Part shown: one piece after another, positions 8,370 to 17,512 of the stretch
Layout of the letters: the number at the start of each line of letters is the position of its first letter
How positions within the stretch are numbered: position 1 is the first letter of the stretch
NCBI GenBank assembly: GCA_001773135.1
Contig: MEVX01000010.1
Location: forward strand, 1 to 41,402
From: a candidate division WWE3 bacterium RIFOXYB1_FULL_43_24
GTDB taxonomy: Bacteria; Patescibacteriota; WWE3; UBA101185; UBA10185
DNA: 41,402 bases
Direction of reading: 5' to 3'
Program-made: the position numbers and the translations under genes
Notes under the pieces: model-generated
The model's database searches: none
Told to the model about the DNA's origin: nothing
Seen by the model: the letters and a program-made list of their open reading frames with translations, nothing else

Positions 8370-9281
8370 CTATAGTGCTGTTTGGGCCTGTTTTGTTGTA
8401 GGTAAGGGGTTACGGGCAAATAATAGAAGCCCGAAAACAATGAGTGCCGTCTGAAGTGTTAGCGTAAAATTCCAGCTATGCGTGATGAAGACGGCGGAAA
8501 GTACGTTAGTGATTAAAGTAGAAGAAACCAAGACTGAGGTTACGACAACGGCCGGGGCATGCTTTAGGGCGCTGTACCAAGTTGTAGTGTAGGCCAACAG
8601 AAAAAGAACGGTTATACCGATAAAAAAGATTTGCTGTCCGCTTAGCTCTAAGCTTTTCTGCATGACCTGAGGTACTGTTAGTAATGTTGCGGACATAAGT
8701 ACAACGGAGCCAAGTCCCATCCTAAAAGCTGTAACTATGTTGGGCGAAACCGTTGCTAAAACTTTTTTCGCAATTATATTTTCAACTGCCCATAAAACAG
8801 TCGCAATCAAAAGCATTAATTCTCCCTGAGAAAATTTGAAACCCTTAAAACCGCCCACAATAATATTTCCGGTGAATAATAATAGAACACCCACGAACTG
8901 CCGTTTAGAAACTATTTCTTTTAATAGAGGAACTGCCATCAACATAACCCAAAAAACCAACGTTTTGTGAATAATCGCTGCGTTAACTGCGGGAGTTTGA
9001 GACAGCCCTGTGAAATAAAGGTAGAAAGGAAGCGAACCCCCGATAATTCCTATCAGGATTAAGTACTTTAGTTCTTTTCCCGTGAGCTTTAATATTTTTC
9101 CCCACTCTCCGGTGGCCAAAACTATAGCAACAATTAAAAGCGCAACCGCTAGATTTTTAACGGAGGTAAAATATAGTGCGGGTTTAATTGCATCGACGGC
9201 GAACTTATTAACAAAAATAGAAACACCCGAAATTACAGCCGTAAGTAATGAAATGTAAATGCCTTTAGTTGTATTAGACAT
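8370..9281 (-). CDS. EamA/DMT family permease
   Basis: About 10 TM segments and duplicated EamA pattern; start overlaps the ferredoxin stop by 1 nt. Confidence 0.88.
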   Translation of the reverse strand: MSNTTKGIYISLLTAVISGVSIFVNKFAVDAIKPALYFTSVKNLAVALLIVAIVLATGEWGKILKLTGKELKYLILIGIIGGSLPFYLYFTGLSQTPAVNAAIIHKTLVFWVMLMAVPLLKEIVSKRQFVGVLLLFTGNIIVGGFKGFKFSQGELMLLIATVLWAVENIIAKKVLATVSPNIVTAFRMGLGSVVLMSATLLTVPQVMQKSLELSGQQIFFIGITVLFLLAYTTTWYSALKHAPAVVVTSVLVSSTLITNVLSAVFITHSWNFTLTLQTALIVFGLLLFARNPLPTTKQAQTAL

Positions 9282-9526
9282 TAGTCAGGCCAAACCTGCT
9301 GACCGGTTTCGGCATCGGTTACCACGATTGCCTTTGTAGGGCATGACTGCGCCGCCATTAATATGTTTTCAGCCTCATCGGCCGCCCCATCCACAAATAC
9401 AGCTTTATTGTTCTCGTCGAGCTTAAATACTCCCGGAGATACAGCAATGCAGGATGCTGCCCCAATGCAATCTTTAGCTACTACTTTTATTTTATATTTT
9501 CCTATTTGAATTTCTTTATCTTCCAT
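9281..9526 (-). CDS. ferredoxin with three cysteines (probable [3Fe-4S] type)
   Basis: DCIGAASCIAVSPGVFKLDE...AAQSCPTKAI; the second cysteine of the CxxCxxC motif is Ala. Confidence 0.85.
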   Translation of the reverse strand: MEDKEIQIGKYKIKVVAKDCIGAASCIAVSPGVFKLDENNKAVFVDGAADEAENILMAAQSCPTKAIVVTDAETGQQVWPD

Positions 9527-9564
9527 TAAGTTATGGTAAAGAATTTTTGGAAGTAAGGCAACTA

Positions 9565-10422
9565 TTACGTGTACTTTTTGAAAAGTTCTACCGCCGACGA
9601 TCTTTCTACAGGCGTTTCTATTAAAGGTTTTTCTTTAATTTGCGGAATATGCTCCTCATAAGAAGGTCTGTCAGATTTATAAAATATTCCGAGAGGTATT
9701 TTTTTGTCACCAAATTCGGAAGCTCTTTCTAAAGCTTTGTGTTTGTCCGTAGGATCGTAATCCTCTTCAAGGTAGTAAGTGTTTTGTTGGTAAAATCCGT
9801 GTGTGCAGACTTTATTAAATGTTACACAAGGCTGAAGAATATCAATGACCGCAAGACCCTTGTGTTTATTTGCTTCGACAATTATTTCCGTGAGCTTTGG
9901 CATATCTCCTGAGTAAGCGCGGGCAACAAATGTTGCGCCTGAAATTATCGCTAAGGTTAACGGATTAAACGGTTCGTCCGGATTACCCTGCGGCGTTGAT
10001 TTTGTTTTAAACCCGTGAGCAGTAAGAGGCGATGTCTGTCCTGTGGTTAAAGAATATAAAGCGTTGTCGTGAATTAAAACTGTCAGATCGTGATTTCTCC
10101 TGCATGTGTGAATAAAATGATTTCCCCCCTCACCGAAACAATCCCCGTCTCCCGTAAAAACAAATGTATTAAGACGGTTGTTGGCCATCTTAATTCCGGT
10201 CGCTACGGGTAAAGCCCTGCCGTGCAGCCCTTCAAATGAGTTTATTTTAACGAAGTTAACGATATGACCATGACAGCCAATTCCGGCAACAATTGCTGTG
10301 TTGGAACTGTCCCACCCTTCCTTAACTGCCGCGTTTTTGAATGCACCCCAAATATTCAGGTCTCCGCAGCCGGGGCACCAGTTTGGAAAGTGCGGTGTTT
10401 GTAGATCAGACATTTTTGTCAT
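9565..10422 (-). CDS. korB: 2-oxoacid:ferredoxin oxidoreductase beta subunit (TPP-binding)
   Basis: TPHFPNWCPGCGDLNIWGA, GIGCHGH, FTGDGDCFGEGGNHFIH...NDLT/NALYSLTTGQTSPLT. Confidence 0.92.
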   Translation of the reverse strand: MTKMSDLQTPHFPNWCPGCGDLNIWGAFKNAAVKEGWDSSNTAIVAGIGCHGHIVNFVKINSFEGLHGRALPVATGIKMANNRLNTFVFTGDGDCFGEGGNHFIHTCRRNHDLTVLIHDNALYSLTTGQTSPLTAHGFKTKSTPQGNPDEPFNPLTLAIISGATFVARAYSGDMPKLTEIIVEANKHKGLAVIDILQPCVTFNKVCTHGFYQQNTYYLEEDYDPTDKHKALERASEFGDKKIPLGIFYKSDRPSYEEHIPQIKEKPLIETPVERSSAVELFKKYT

Positions 10423-12161
10423 TTTTTACTCCTTATCTTATTTACGGCGTCGATGATTTCTTCAGGATAAATTTGGCGTCCGTCGTATTTCAAAAAGTTT
10501 TCATCAATTTTGATTTGAGTATTTTCGCGTATTAGTTTTTCCATCTGTCCTGTGTAGTTGCACTCAACATTTAAAATATATTTTGATTTAGATGACATTT
10601 CGCTTAGTTCATCAGACGGAAACGGACTCATCCAGTTTACGTGAATATAATTAACACCGTCCAGATTTTTTAACGCCTGCAAGATACTTCCTTTATTACT
10701 TCCCCAGGAAATTATAGTTATCTCAGCATCTTCGGGGCCGAACAACTGTGGTTTTTCCATGTCCTGCTCTTTGCAGGTTTTAAGTTTGGTCATTCTTTTT
10801 TCCATCATTATGTTTCTGTTATCAATATCTTCACTGGAGTAACCTTCTTCGTCATGTTCATCGGAGTTTGCGATGAAAAAGTTACCGACACCGGGAACAG
10901 TTCTTTGCGAAATTCCGCTTGGTTCAGACGCATATCTTTTATAATCCTCCACTTTTGCTGTTGTAAGTTTTCCGCGGTCTATCCTGTAATCCGAATATTC
11001 GTATAACGGGAAGCTTTGGGCGTTTTCACAAATATTTTTGTCGATAATTACAACGACGGGTGTCTGATATTTATCGGCTAGATTAAATGCTTTCATTGTA
11101 AGCTCAAAGGCCTCTTTTGCGTCACCTGCGGCCAAAACTATCCGTGGGAAATCATCCTGGTGTGCATTCAAAATCATCTGGAGGTCGCCCTGGCCACTCC
11201 AGGTCGGTAAACCTGTTGCAGGACCCGGGCGCATTCCTTCGATAATAACAAGCGGGGTCTCCGTCATTCCCGCGAGACCGTAGCCTTCCGTCATCAGACA
11301 AAATCCTCCTCCCGATGTAGAGGTCATCGATCTTGCACCTGCATAAGATGCTCCGATTGCCATGTTTATTGCAGAAAGTTCGTCCTCGGGTTGTTTATAA
11401 ATGTAACCGAACTTCTCCTGATTCTCCGCGAGTACGTGCAGAATATTTGAAATCGGTGACATCGGGTAGATTGCAGCATATTGCAGACCTGCGGAAATAG
11501 CACCCAACGCTACACTTTCGTTTCCGTCAATTGCCATATAGGGAACAAAATTACTCAGAGACTCCAAAGGACTTAATGAATTTTTTAGATGTTGCCTATA
11601 ATTTTCGGTTACATATTTGAAACCGTTTTCTGCAGCTGCAACGTTAACTTTTACTATTTCATCGCCTTTACTACCGAATTCTTCGGAGATCAGACTATTA
11701 AGAATCAGAAGGTTGCCTCCGAGAACGGCTGTAACGGCCCCAAGCGCAACTGTGTTAATTAAAAGATCAGAATTTCCGGCTTCTTTCGCGATTTTGGACA
11801 GAGGCACACCCAGTAAAACCACAGTAGAGGGAACTTTAGATGTATCGATTTTGGCCGCAGAGTCATATATTAAGCCTGCCCCATCTGCGAACTCAGTTAA
11901 ATGTTTATTAACGGTGTCCTGATTTAGAGCGATAAGAAAGTCATTAACTTTTCTGGGTGCCGTGACTTCTTCTTTGGAAATATTTACCTGGAGGACGTTG
12001 TGCCCCCCTTTAATTAATGACGGGTATTCTATTTGGTTATATATGTGATATCCCGATCTTATCGCTAATTTAGCGAGCATCAGTCCGGCAGACTTTACGC
12101 CCTGACCAGCCTCCGCTCCTATTTTTATGGATATTATTGTGCTAGGCATCGTATTTTTCAA
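10419..12161 (-). CDS. korA: 2-oxoacid:ferredoxin oxidoreductase, fused gamma-alpha subunit
   Basis: N-terminal gamma-type domain (IGAEAGQGVKSAGLMLAKLAIRSGYHIYNQIEYPSLIKGGHN), then alpha domain (YPMSPISNILH...TSTSGGGFCLMTEGYGLAGMTETPLVI). Confidence 0.93.
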   Translation of the reverse strand: MKNTMPSTIISIKIGAEAGQGVKSAGLMLAKLAIRSGYHIYNQIEYPSLIKGGHNVLQVNISKEEVTAPRKVNDFLIALNQDTVNKHLTEFADGAGLIYDSAAKIDTSKVPSTVVLLGVPLSKIAKEAGNSDLLINTVALGAVTAVLGGNLLILNSLISEEFGSKGDEIVKVNVAAAENGFKYVTENYRQHLKNSLSPLESLSNFVPYMAIDGNESVALGAISAGLQYAAIYPMSPISNILHVLAENQEKFGYIYKQPEDELSAINMAIGASYAGARSMTSTSGGGFCLMTEGYGLAGMTETPLVIIEGMRPGPATGLPTWSGQGDLQMILNAHQDDFPRIVLAAGDAKEAFELTMKAFNLADKYQTPVVVIIDKNICENAQSFPLYEYSDYRIDRGKLTTAKVEDYKRYASEPSGISQRTVPGVGNFFIANSDEHDEEGYSSEDIDNRNIMMEKRMTKLKTCKEQDMEKPQLFGPEDAEITIISWGSNKGSILQALKNLDGVNYIHVNWMSPFPSDELSEMSSKSKYILNVECNYTGQMEKLIRENTQIKIDENFLKYDGRQIYPEEIIDAVNKIRSKK

Positions 12162-15009
12162 AATAAATTCTATCTTTAGGGCAACCGTTGGCGGTTAGAA
12201 TTTTTGTTACATCATTAATCATAAATTTATTACCGCAAATGTACACAGCGCATTTAGATGCATCAGGAAAGTCGTTTTTCACCAGAGGTGTAATAAAGCC
12301 CGTCGCCCCATTCCATTTAGTGCTTTTGTTGCACACCGCTATCTGACATTTAAAATTGGAAAATTCTTTAGTAAGTGACTCCAGATAGTCCTGCATAAAT
12401 ATGTCTTCGCAATCGTTAAGCCCAAGATACAGAGAAATCTGTTTAGTTGTCTTTTCTACTCTGAGTAGATGTTCTATCATAATTTTCAACGGTGCGAATC
12501 CGCTTCCCGTGGCTAAGAACAAAAGGTTATCCGCACTTTCGTCAGCTCTCAGTGTAAAGATTCCGAAGGGGCCGAGATAAGTCATGACGTCCCCTTCCTT
12601 TAAGGCTTCAAAGAATTTTGAACCCGGGCCCCCGGGAGTTGTATCTACAAGCAAATTAAACTTTGTAGGAGAGGACTGCCCGGCTACCGAGTAGCAGTTT
12701 ATCCTTGTAGCTGAAACTTTTACGCTAACATACTGGCCGGGTTTTAAAACGAGAGGTTCTTCTGCTTCGAACTCTAAATACCTCATCTTCCCTGCCAAAA
12801 CCTCGTTCTTAAGAGTTTTTGCTACTTTGAACTTCGGTCCTGCAGGTTTTGGTTTATTTAATTCCAAAATTACTTTTGTATCGACCGCCCAAACATCGTT
12901 AATCGTAACAATCACAGGATTGATTTCTATTTCCTGTATTTCAGGAGCGGCCTCATAAAGTTTTTGCAGGTTGTAGATGAGATTATAAAGTTTTTCCAAA
13001 GCGTAAGGAGGCTCATTATTGTTTCCCTTAAGAACGGAATATATTTTTGAGCCTTTTACTAATTCCTGAATGCTTGCCATGTCTAACGGCAATAGATGAA
13101 GATTTTTGTCGGCAATGAGTTCTACTAGTGAGCCGCCTGCCCCGAACAGTAAAACAGGACCGAACGTAGGATCTCTTTTTACACCTACTAATACTTCTGC
13201 TCCGCTGGGAATTTCTTTTTGAATTTGAAATTGCACGTGGGATTTTATTTCTTCGTCCAGGTTTTCAGTTTTTCTTTCGAGAGTACTCCATGCATTTTCA
13301 AGTTGGTCTTCGTTTCTAATATCTAAAATGACACCGCCGAAATGTTTTTTATGCAAAAGCCCGGGAGAAGAAAGTTTAAGGACAACCGGATATCCGATTT
13401 GGTCCGCAAATTTAGATGCGTCTTTAAGGTCGGTTGCGATTTTTGTTCCCGGAGTCCGAATTCCTACGGATGAAATTACGTTATCGGCATCAAGATTATC
13501 CAGTGCCTTTTGTCCCGCAGTTACGGCCTTTTGGAGAATTTTGGAACATTCTTCGGGCAATATTTGTTTGTTCAAAAGGCCTATGTCCGTCATCTCACGC
13601 AGTATTTTTTCCTGCCGGCTTTTGAATTTCCACATTGCTCCGATAACCGCGATCGCTCTCTCCGGAAATAAATATGAAGGTACTTTAAGCTTGTTAAGGG
13701 CAAGTTCACCTGCGGAAACCATACTTCCTCCGATGAATGAACAGAAGACGGGTTTCTTATATTTTTTTGAAATATTTCCGATCATCTCAGCCGTCTTTTC
13801 TATCTGAGTCATCATTTGGGGCGTGAGAATAACCAGCAATGAATCACATTTGTCTGTTTTTAAAACTATTTCAGCGGCGTTAGCAAAACGGTCTGCAAGA
13901 GCATCTCCCAAAACATCTACAGGGTTTAACAAACTTGATGATCTGGGAAGCACTTCGGATAATTGTTTTTTAATATCGTCGTCGATTACTGCAATTTCGA
14001 GTCCTTCTTCGATTACTGCATCCGCGCTTATAACTCCCGGGCCTCCCGCGTTTGAAATGATTGCAACCCTCGGTCCCGCGGGAATGTCGTTCCATGCGAA
14101 AGCTTTTGAAAGATCGAAAAATTCTTCAAGTGTGTTGCATCTGTAAACACCCGCCTGCTTTAAAGCAACGTCCAAAATATCATCGGCTCCTGCGATCGCT
14201 CCTGTGTGAGACTGCATAGCTGACTTGGCGGCGTTTGTTTTTCCCGGTTTGATAATAAAAATTGGGTCGTTCTTGGCGATTTGCTTTGTTAGTTTTAAAA
14301 ATTGCTGGCCGTCAGTGATAGACTCCAGATACATACCAACAGGCTCTATTTTCCTTGTCGTCCCGTCTGCAAGGCTTGAAATAGGCTCTTCTTTCTTACT
14401 TAAAAAATATTCCAGAACGTCGTTCTCGTTTATAACTGTCTTGTTTCCCATTGTAATGAACTCGGAAAACCCAACGTTAACGAGAGAAAACCAGTCAAAA
14501 AGACTTGTGGCGAGGGCGCCGGACTGTGAGATAAAGCGTAGATTTCCCGGCTGGTCAGGGACTTTTGCAAATGTTGCGTTAAGAGAAACTAGATTGTTAA
14601 CGAAGCCTAAGCAGTTCGGACCGAGCATATTTATTTCATTATTTTTGCAGAGTTGTTCCAACTGTTTTTCAAGCTCTGCCCCCTCGGATCCGGTTTCTTT
14701 AAATCCTGCGGTGAGTGTCACAACATTTTTGATGCCTTTTTTAGCAATTTGTTCTATGGTAGGTAATACAAAAGCAACGGGTATGGCAATTATTGCGAGG
14801 TCAGGAACTTCGGGTAAATCTAAAACGGTTTTATAGCATTTTATTTTTCCTATTGAGTCTGTGTTGGGATTTACTGCGAAAACTTTACCTTTATATTCCG
14901 ATTCAACGATATTTTTTAAAATCACTGCGCCCACTTTTTCGGGTGAGTTAGAAGCCCCGATGACAACAACTGATTTTGGTGAAAAAAGGGCAGCGAGATT
15001 CTTGGGCAT
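12142..15009 (-). CDS. ADP-forming acyl-CoA synthetase (alpha-beta fused) with C-terminal ferredoxin-NAD(P)+ reductase-like FAD/NAD-binding module
   Basis: CoA-binding N-terminus (LFSPKSVVVIGASNSPEKVG), SHTGAIAG active-site His region, ATP-grasp region (GYPVVLKLSSPGLLHKKHFGGV). From about 12840 down to 12142: RINCYSVAG (FAD), GPGSKFFEALKEGD, FLATGSGFAPLKIM (NAD) and VYICGNKFM...IYFEKYDA. Confidence 0.93.
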   Translation of the reverse strand: MPKNLAALFSPKSVVVIGASNSPEKVGAVILKNIVESEYKGKVFAVNPNTDSIGKIKCYKTVLDLPEVPDLAIIAIPVAFVLPTIEQIAKKGIKNVVTLTAGFKETGSEGAELEKQLEQLCKNNEINMLGPNCLGFVNNLVSLNATFAKVPDQPGNLRFISQSGALATSLFDWFSLVNVGFSEFITMGNKTVINENDVLEYFLSKKEEPISSLADGTTRKIEPVGMYLESITDGQQFLKLTKQIAKNDPIFIIKPGKTNAAKSAMQSHTGAIAGADDILDVALKQAGVYRCNTLEEFFDLSKAFAWNDIPAGPRVAIISNAGGPGVISADAVIEEGLEIAVIDDDIKKQLSEVLPRSSSLLNPVDVLGDALADRFANAAEIVLKTDKCDSLLVILTPQMMTQIEKTAEMIGNISKKYKKPVFCSFIGGSMVSAGELALNKLKVPSYLFPERAIAVIGAMWKFKSRQEKILREMTDIGLLNKQILPEECSKILQKAVTAGQKALDNLDADNVISSVGIRTPGTKIATDLKDASKFADQIGYPVVLKLSSPGLLHKKHFGGVILDIRNEDQLENAWSTLERKTENLDEEIKSHVQFQIQKEIPSGAEVLVGVKRDPTFGPVLLFGAGGSLVELIADKNLHLLPLDMASIQELVKGSKIYSVLKGNNNEPPYALEKLYNLIYNLQKLYEAAPEIQEIEINPVIVTINDVWAVDTKVILELNKPKPAGPKFKVAKTLKNEVLAGKMRYLEFEAEEPLVLKPGQYVSVKVSATRINCYSVAGQSSPTKFNLLVDTTPGGPGSKFFEALKEGDVMTYLGPFGIFTLRADESADNLLFLATGSGFAPLKIMIEHLLRVEKTTKQISLYLGLNDCEDIFMQDYLESLTKEFSNFKCQIAVCNKSTKWNGATGFITPLVKNDFPDASKCAVYICGNKFMINDVTKILTANGCPKDRIYFEKYDA

Positions 15010-15078
15010 TAGTTTAGTCTAGGCATTATTCGGTAAATCGTCAATCCGTCACAGCCTTTTGTGCTATCATTTAAATCT

Positions 15079-15819
15079 ATGAAACTTCAAAACAAAATCG
15101 CAATAGTAACCGGAGCGTCAAGTGGAATTGGTTTAGCAATAGCAAAATTATATCTAGAAGAAGGAGCCACGGTAGTTTTTTCAGATATAAATGAAGCGGG
15201 AGCCCAAGTAACCGAAGGTCTTGGCGATAAGGCCTCTTTTATAAAATGTGACGTGTCTAAATCAGAAGAAGTAAATCAATTAGTAGGGACGGTTGTAGAA
15301 AAGTACGGAAAACTCGACATTATGGTAAATAACGCAGGTATCGGCGCTTTAGGAGACGCGTTAAATTGTACTGACGCCGACTGGGCTAAAGTTATCGCCG
15401 TGAACTTGTCGGGGGTATTCTATGGTGTTAGAGCTGCTGCCAATGCTATGAAAGCCACAAATACCAAAGGCTCCATCATAAACATGACCTCGATTTTAGG
15501 AATTGTCGGGCTTCAAGGCACTATTGCTTACAGTTCCGCTAAAGGTGGGGTGTCCAACATGACACGTGCCGCAGCGCAGGATTTGGCATCGTTGAGTATT
15601 AGGGTTAACGCTATAGCCCCGGCCTTCATTAAAACAAATATGACCAAGGACGTTTTGCAGGACGAAGCCTTCAACACGATGGTTAAAACAAACACACCTT
15701 TAGGATATGCAGGAGATCCGGAAGATATTGCATCTGCTGCACTTTATCTGGCTTCCGACGAGTCTAAATATGTTACGGGAATAATATTACCTGTCGACGG
15801 TGGTTGGACTTGTAGATAA
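15079..15819 (+). CDS. short-chain dehydrogenase/reductase (SDR)
   Basis: VTGASSGIGLAIAK, NNAGIG, YSSAKGG; start moved to MKLQNKIAIVTG. Confidence 0.92.
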   Translation: MKLQNKIAIVTGASSGIGLAIAKLYLEEGATVVFSDINEAGAQVTEGLGDKASFIKCDVSKSEEVNQLVGTVVEKYGKLDIMVNNAGIGALGDALNCTDADWAKVIAVNLSGVFYGVRAAANAMKATNTKGSIINMTSILGIVGLQGTIAYSSAKGGVSNMTRAAAQDLASLSIRVNAIAPAFIKTNMTKDVLQDEAFNTMVKTNTPLGYAGDPEDIASAALYLASDESKYVTGIILPVDGGWTCR

Positions 15820-15826
15820 GTTAACT

Positions 15827-16375
15827 TTAGTCCAAGTATTTCTTTTTTAAATCTTCAAGCCATCCGTGGTACTCTTCGTGTTTTCCTTCACCGATAACAT
15901 CGTGTTCGAATTTCTCAAACTGCTCTACCATATCTTTTTGGGTTTCTTCTGAAAGTTCTTTGTTTGCTGCCGGAAAAAGGTCACTATTTTCTTTTCTGAC
16001 ATGTTCCGTTAAAAGTAGGATATATTTTTCCATGTTTTCAGCTACGGTTGCGGCTTCAGAAGTTCCTGTTGCGTAATTTTCCATAGCTTCTGTTATGTTC
16101 TTTATATATTCGCGGGCGGTTGTATGTTCATCAATAAGTTCGGCGACCAGCCCCTGATTTGCCGGATTTTTAAATAATTCGGGAAAAAGCATGTCCTCTT
16201 CTTTTCCGTGGTGGCATTTGTCGGCAAAGTTACTGAGAAACTCAAGAATCTTGTTTAAATCTTCTTTCTCGACCACTTCTCCGGCATTTAGCTTCTCCGA
16301 AACTTTTCCCATAATACTAAGCATCAGCATGATGCCGCTGTGCTCTTCTATTAGATCTAAAGTTGGTGTTTCCAT
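15827..16375 (-). CDS. hemerythrin HHE domain protein
   Basis: His/Glu pattern EEHSGIM, CHHGKEEDMLFPEL, DEHTTAREYI, LTEHVRKENSDLFP. Confidence 0.85.
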   Translation of the reverse strand: METPTLDLIEEHSGIMLMLSIMGKVSEKLNAGEVVEKEDLNKILEFLSNFADKCHHGKEEDMLFPELFKNPANQGLVAELIDEHTTAREYIKNITEAMENYATGTSEAATVAENMEKYILLLTEHVRKENSDLFPAANKELSEETQKDMVEQFEKFEHDVIGEGKHEEYHGWLEDLKKKYLD

Positions 16376-16490
16376 ACTCTTAATTTAGCAGAGTTAAGGC
16401 GGACGTTCAATTTAGTAGGGCCGACTTTACTAATTACCGCTCCTATAGTATTATCCTGAAAACCCAAAAAACCGAGAAAAGGAGAGCAAA

Positions 16491-17030
16491 ATGGACTTTT
16501 TGGATAGACCGATAGCGATAACCGATGTTGAAACAACAGGCTTACTATTCGATACCCACGAGATAATTGAACTCGCTGTAGTCCTTGTGGATCAGAGAAC
16601 GCTCGAAAAGCTTGACTCTTATCACACAAAGGTCAGGTTCGAGCACCCGGAATTATTCGGCGACAAAGCAAAGGAGGTAAACGGCTATAAAGAGGAAGAT
16701 TGGGTTGACGCCATACCGCTTGTGGACGCAATGACACGCTATAACAAAATTGTAAAGGAGGCGGTATTCTGTTCGCAGGTGGTGACCTTCGATTGGGCGT
16801 TCATCGACGCAGCATACAAAAAAACCGGATTGAAATGTTCCTTGGACTACCATCGATTGGACATTCCATCGATGTCATGGATTAAACTCCGGAAACTGGG
16901 ATTGCAAAAGCTTGGTTTGGATGCGGTCACAGATTTCTTGAAAATTCAATCTGAAGTTAAGCCGCACCGGGCAATCAATGGTGCTTTGAAGGCATACCAG
17001 GTTTTAAAAATCCTGCATTTGGATTTTTAA
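16491..17030 (+). CDS. DnaQ-like 3'-5' exonuclease family protein
   Basis: AITDVETTGLLFDTHEIIELAVV, TFDWAFIDAAYKKTG, PHRAINGALKAYQVL; SD aaaaggagagcaaaATG. Confidence 0.75.
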   Translation: MDFLDRPIAITDVETTGLLFDTHEIIELAVVLVDQRTLEKLDSYHTKVRFEHPELFGDKAKEVNGYKEEDWVDAIPLVDAMTRYNKIVKEAVFCSQVVTFDWAFIDAAYKKTGLKCSLDYHRLDIPSMSWIKLRKLGLQKLGLDAVTDFLKIQSEVKPHRAINGALKAYQVLKILHLDF

Positions 17031-17040
17031 ATAATAAGCA

Positions 17041-17074
17041 AACTCCGAAATTCGAAAGAAAATCGGAGTTTTTT
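17041..17074. terminator. intrinsic terminator
   Basis: aactccga...tcggagtttttt hairpin with T tract. Confidence 0.8.
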
Positions 17075-17086
17075 CTTTTTATAAAG

Positions 17087-17512
17087 CTAATTTAAACCGT
17101 ACTTTACTTTATTAAGGACTTTTTTTACATCATTAAATTTGGCGATATTTATAGCCTCGTCGATGGTGAACCAACCGCCTTCCAATTGTTCAGCGCTCAT
17201 TTCAAGGGTGGGTGAAAATTTTTCGGAAATAAGGTTAAAGACGAAGAAATGTACCGTTTTATTAACAGTCTCGCCTGTTTGTGGATTCTGCATTTTGTAA
17301 AATATTGTTTCTATTGGCTTTTCGTCTCTGGGCGTGAACTCTTTGTATCCGGTTTCTTCTTTTATTTCCCTAATAGCGGTTTCCAGTAAATTCTCCCCCT
17401 CTTCAACGGTACCTTTTGGCAAACTCCATTCATCTCGCGTAATTTTTCTGATCATGTAGACCTTGTTTTCGTTGTTAAAAAGAATTCCTCCGGATGATGT
17501 AAAAGTTGTCAT
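17087..17512 (-). CDS. Nudix hydrolase
   Basis: Nudix box GTVEEGENLLETAIREIKEETGY. Confidence 0.93.
   Translation of the reverse strand: MTTFTSSGGILFNNENKVYMIRKITRDEWSLPKGTVEEGENLLETAIREIKEETGYKEFTPRDEKPIETIFYKMQNPQTGETVNKTVHFFVFNLISEKFSPTLEMSAEQLEGGWFTIDEAINIAKFNDVKKVLNKVKYGLN

Noticed and set aside
13328-13807. 159-aa plus-strand ORF
   Set aside because: Antisense shadow of the ACD beta region; no recognisable motif.
14225-14836. 203-aa plus-strand ORF
   Set aside because: Fully antisense to the well-supported ACD coding region; low-complexity Ser/Phe-rich translation typical of a shadow ORF.
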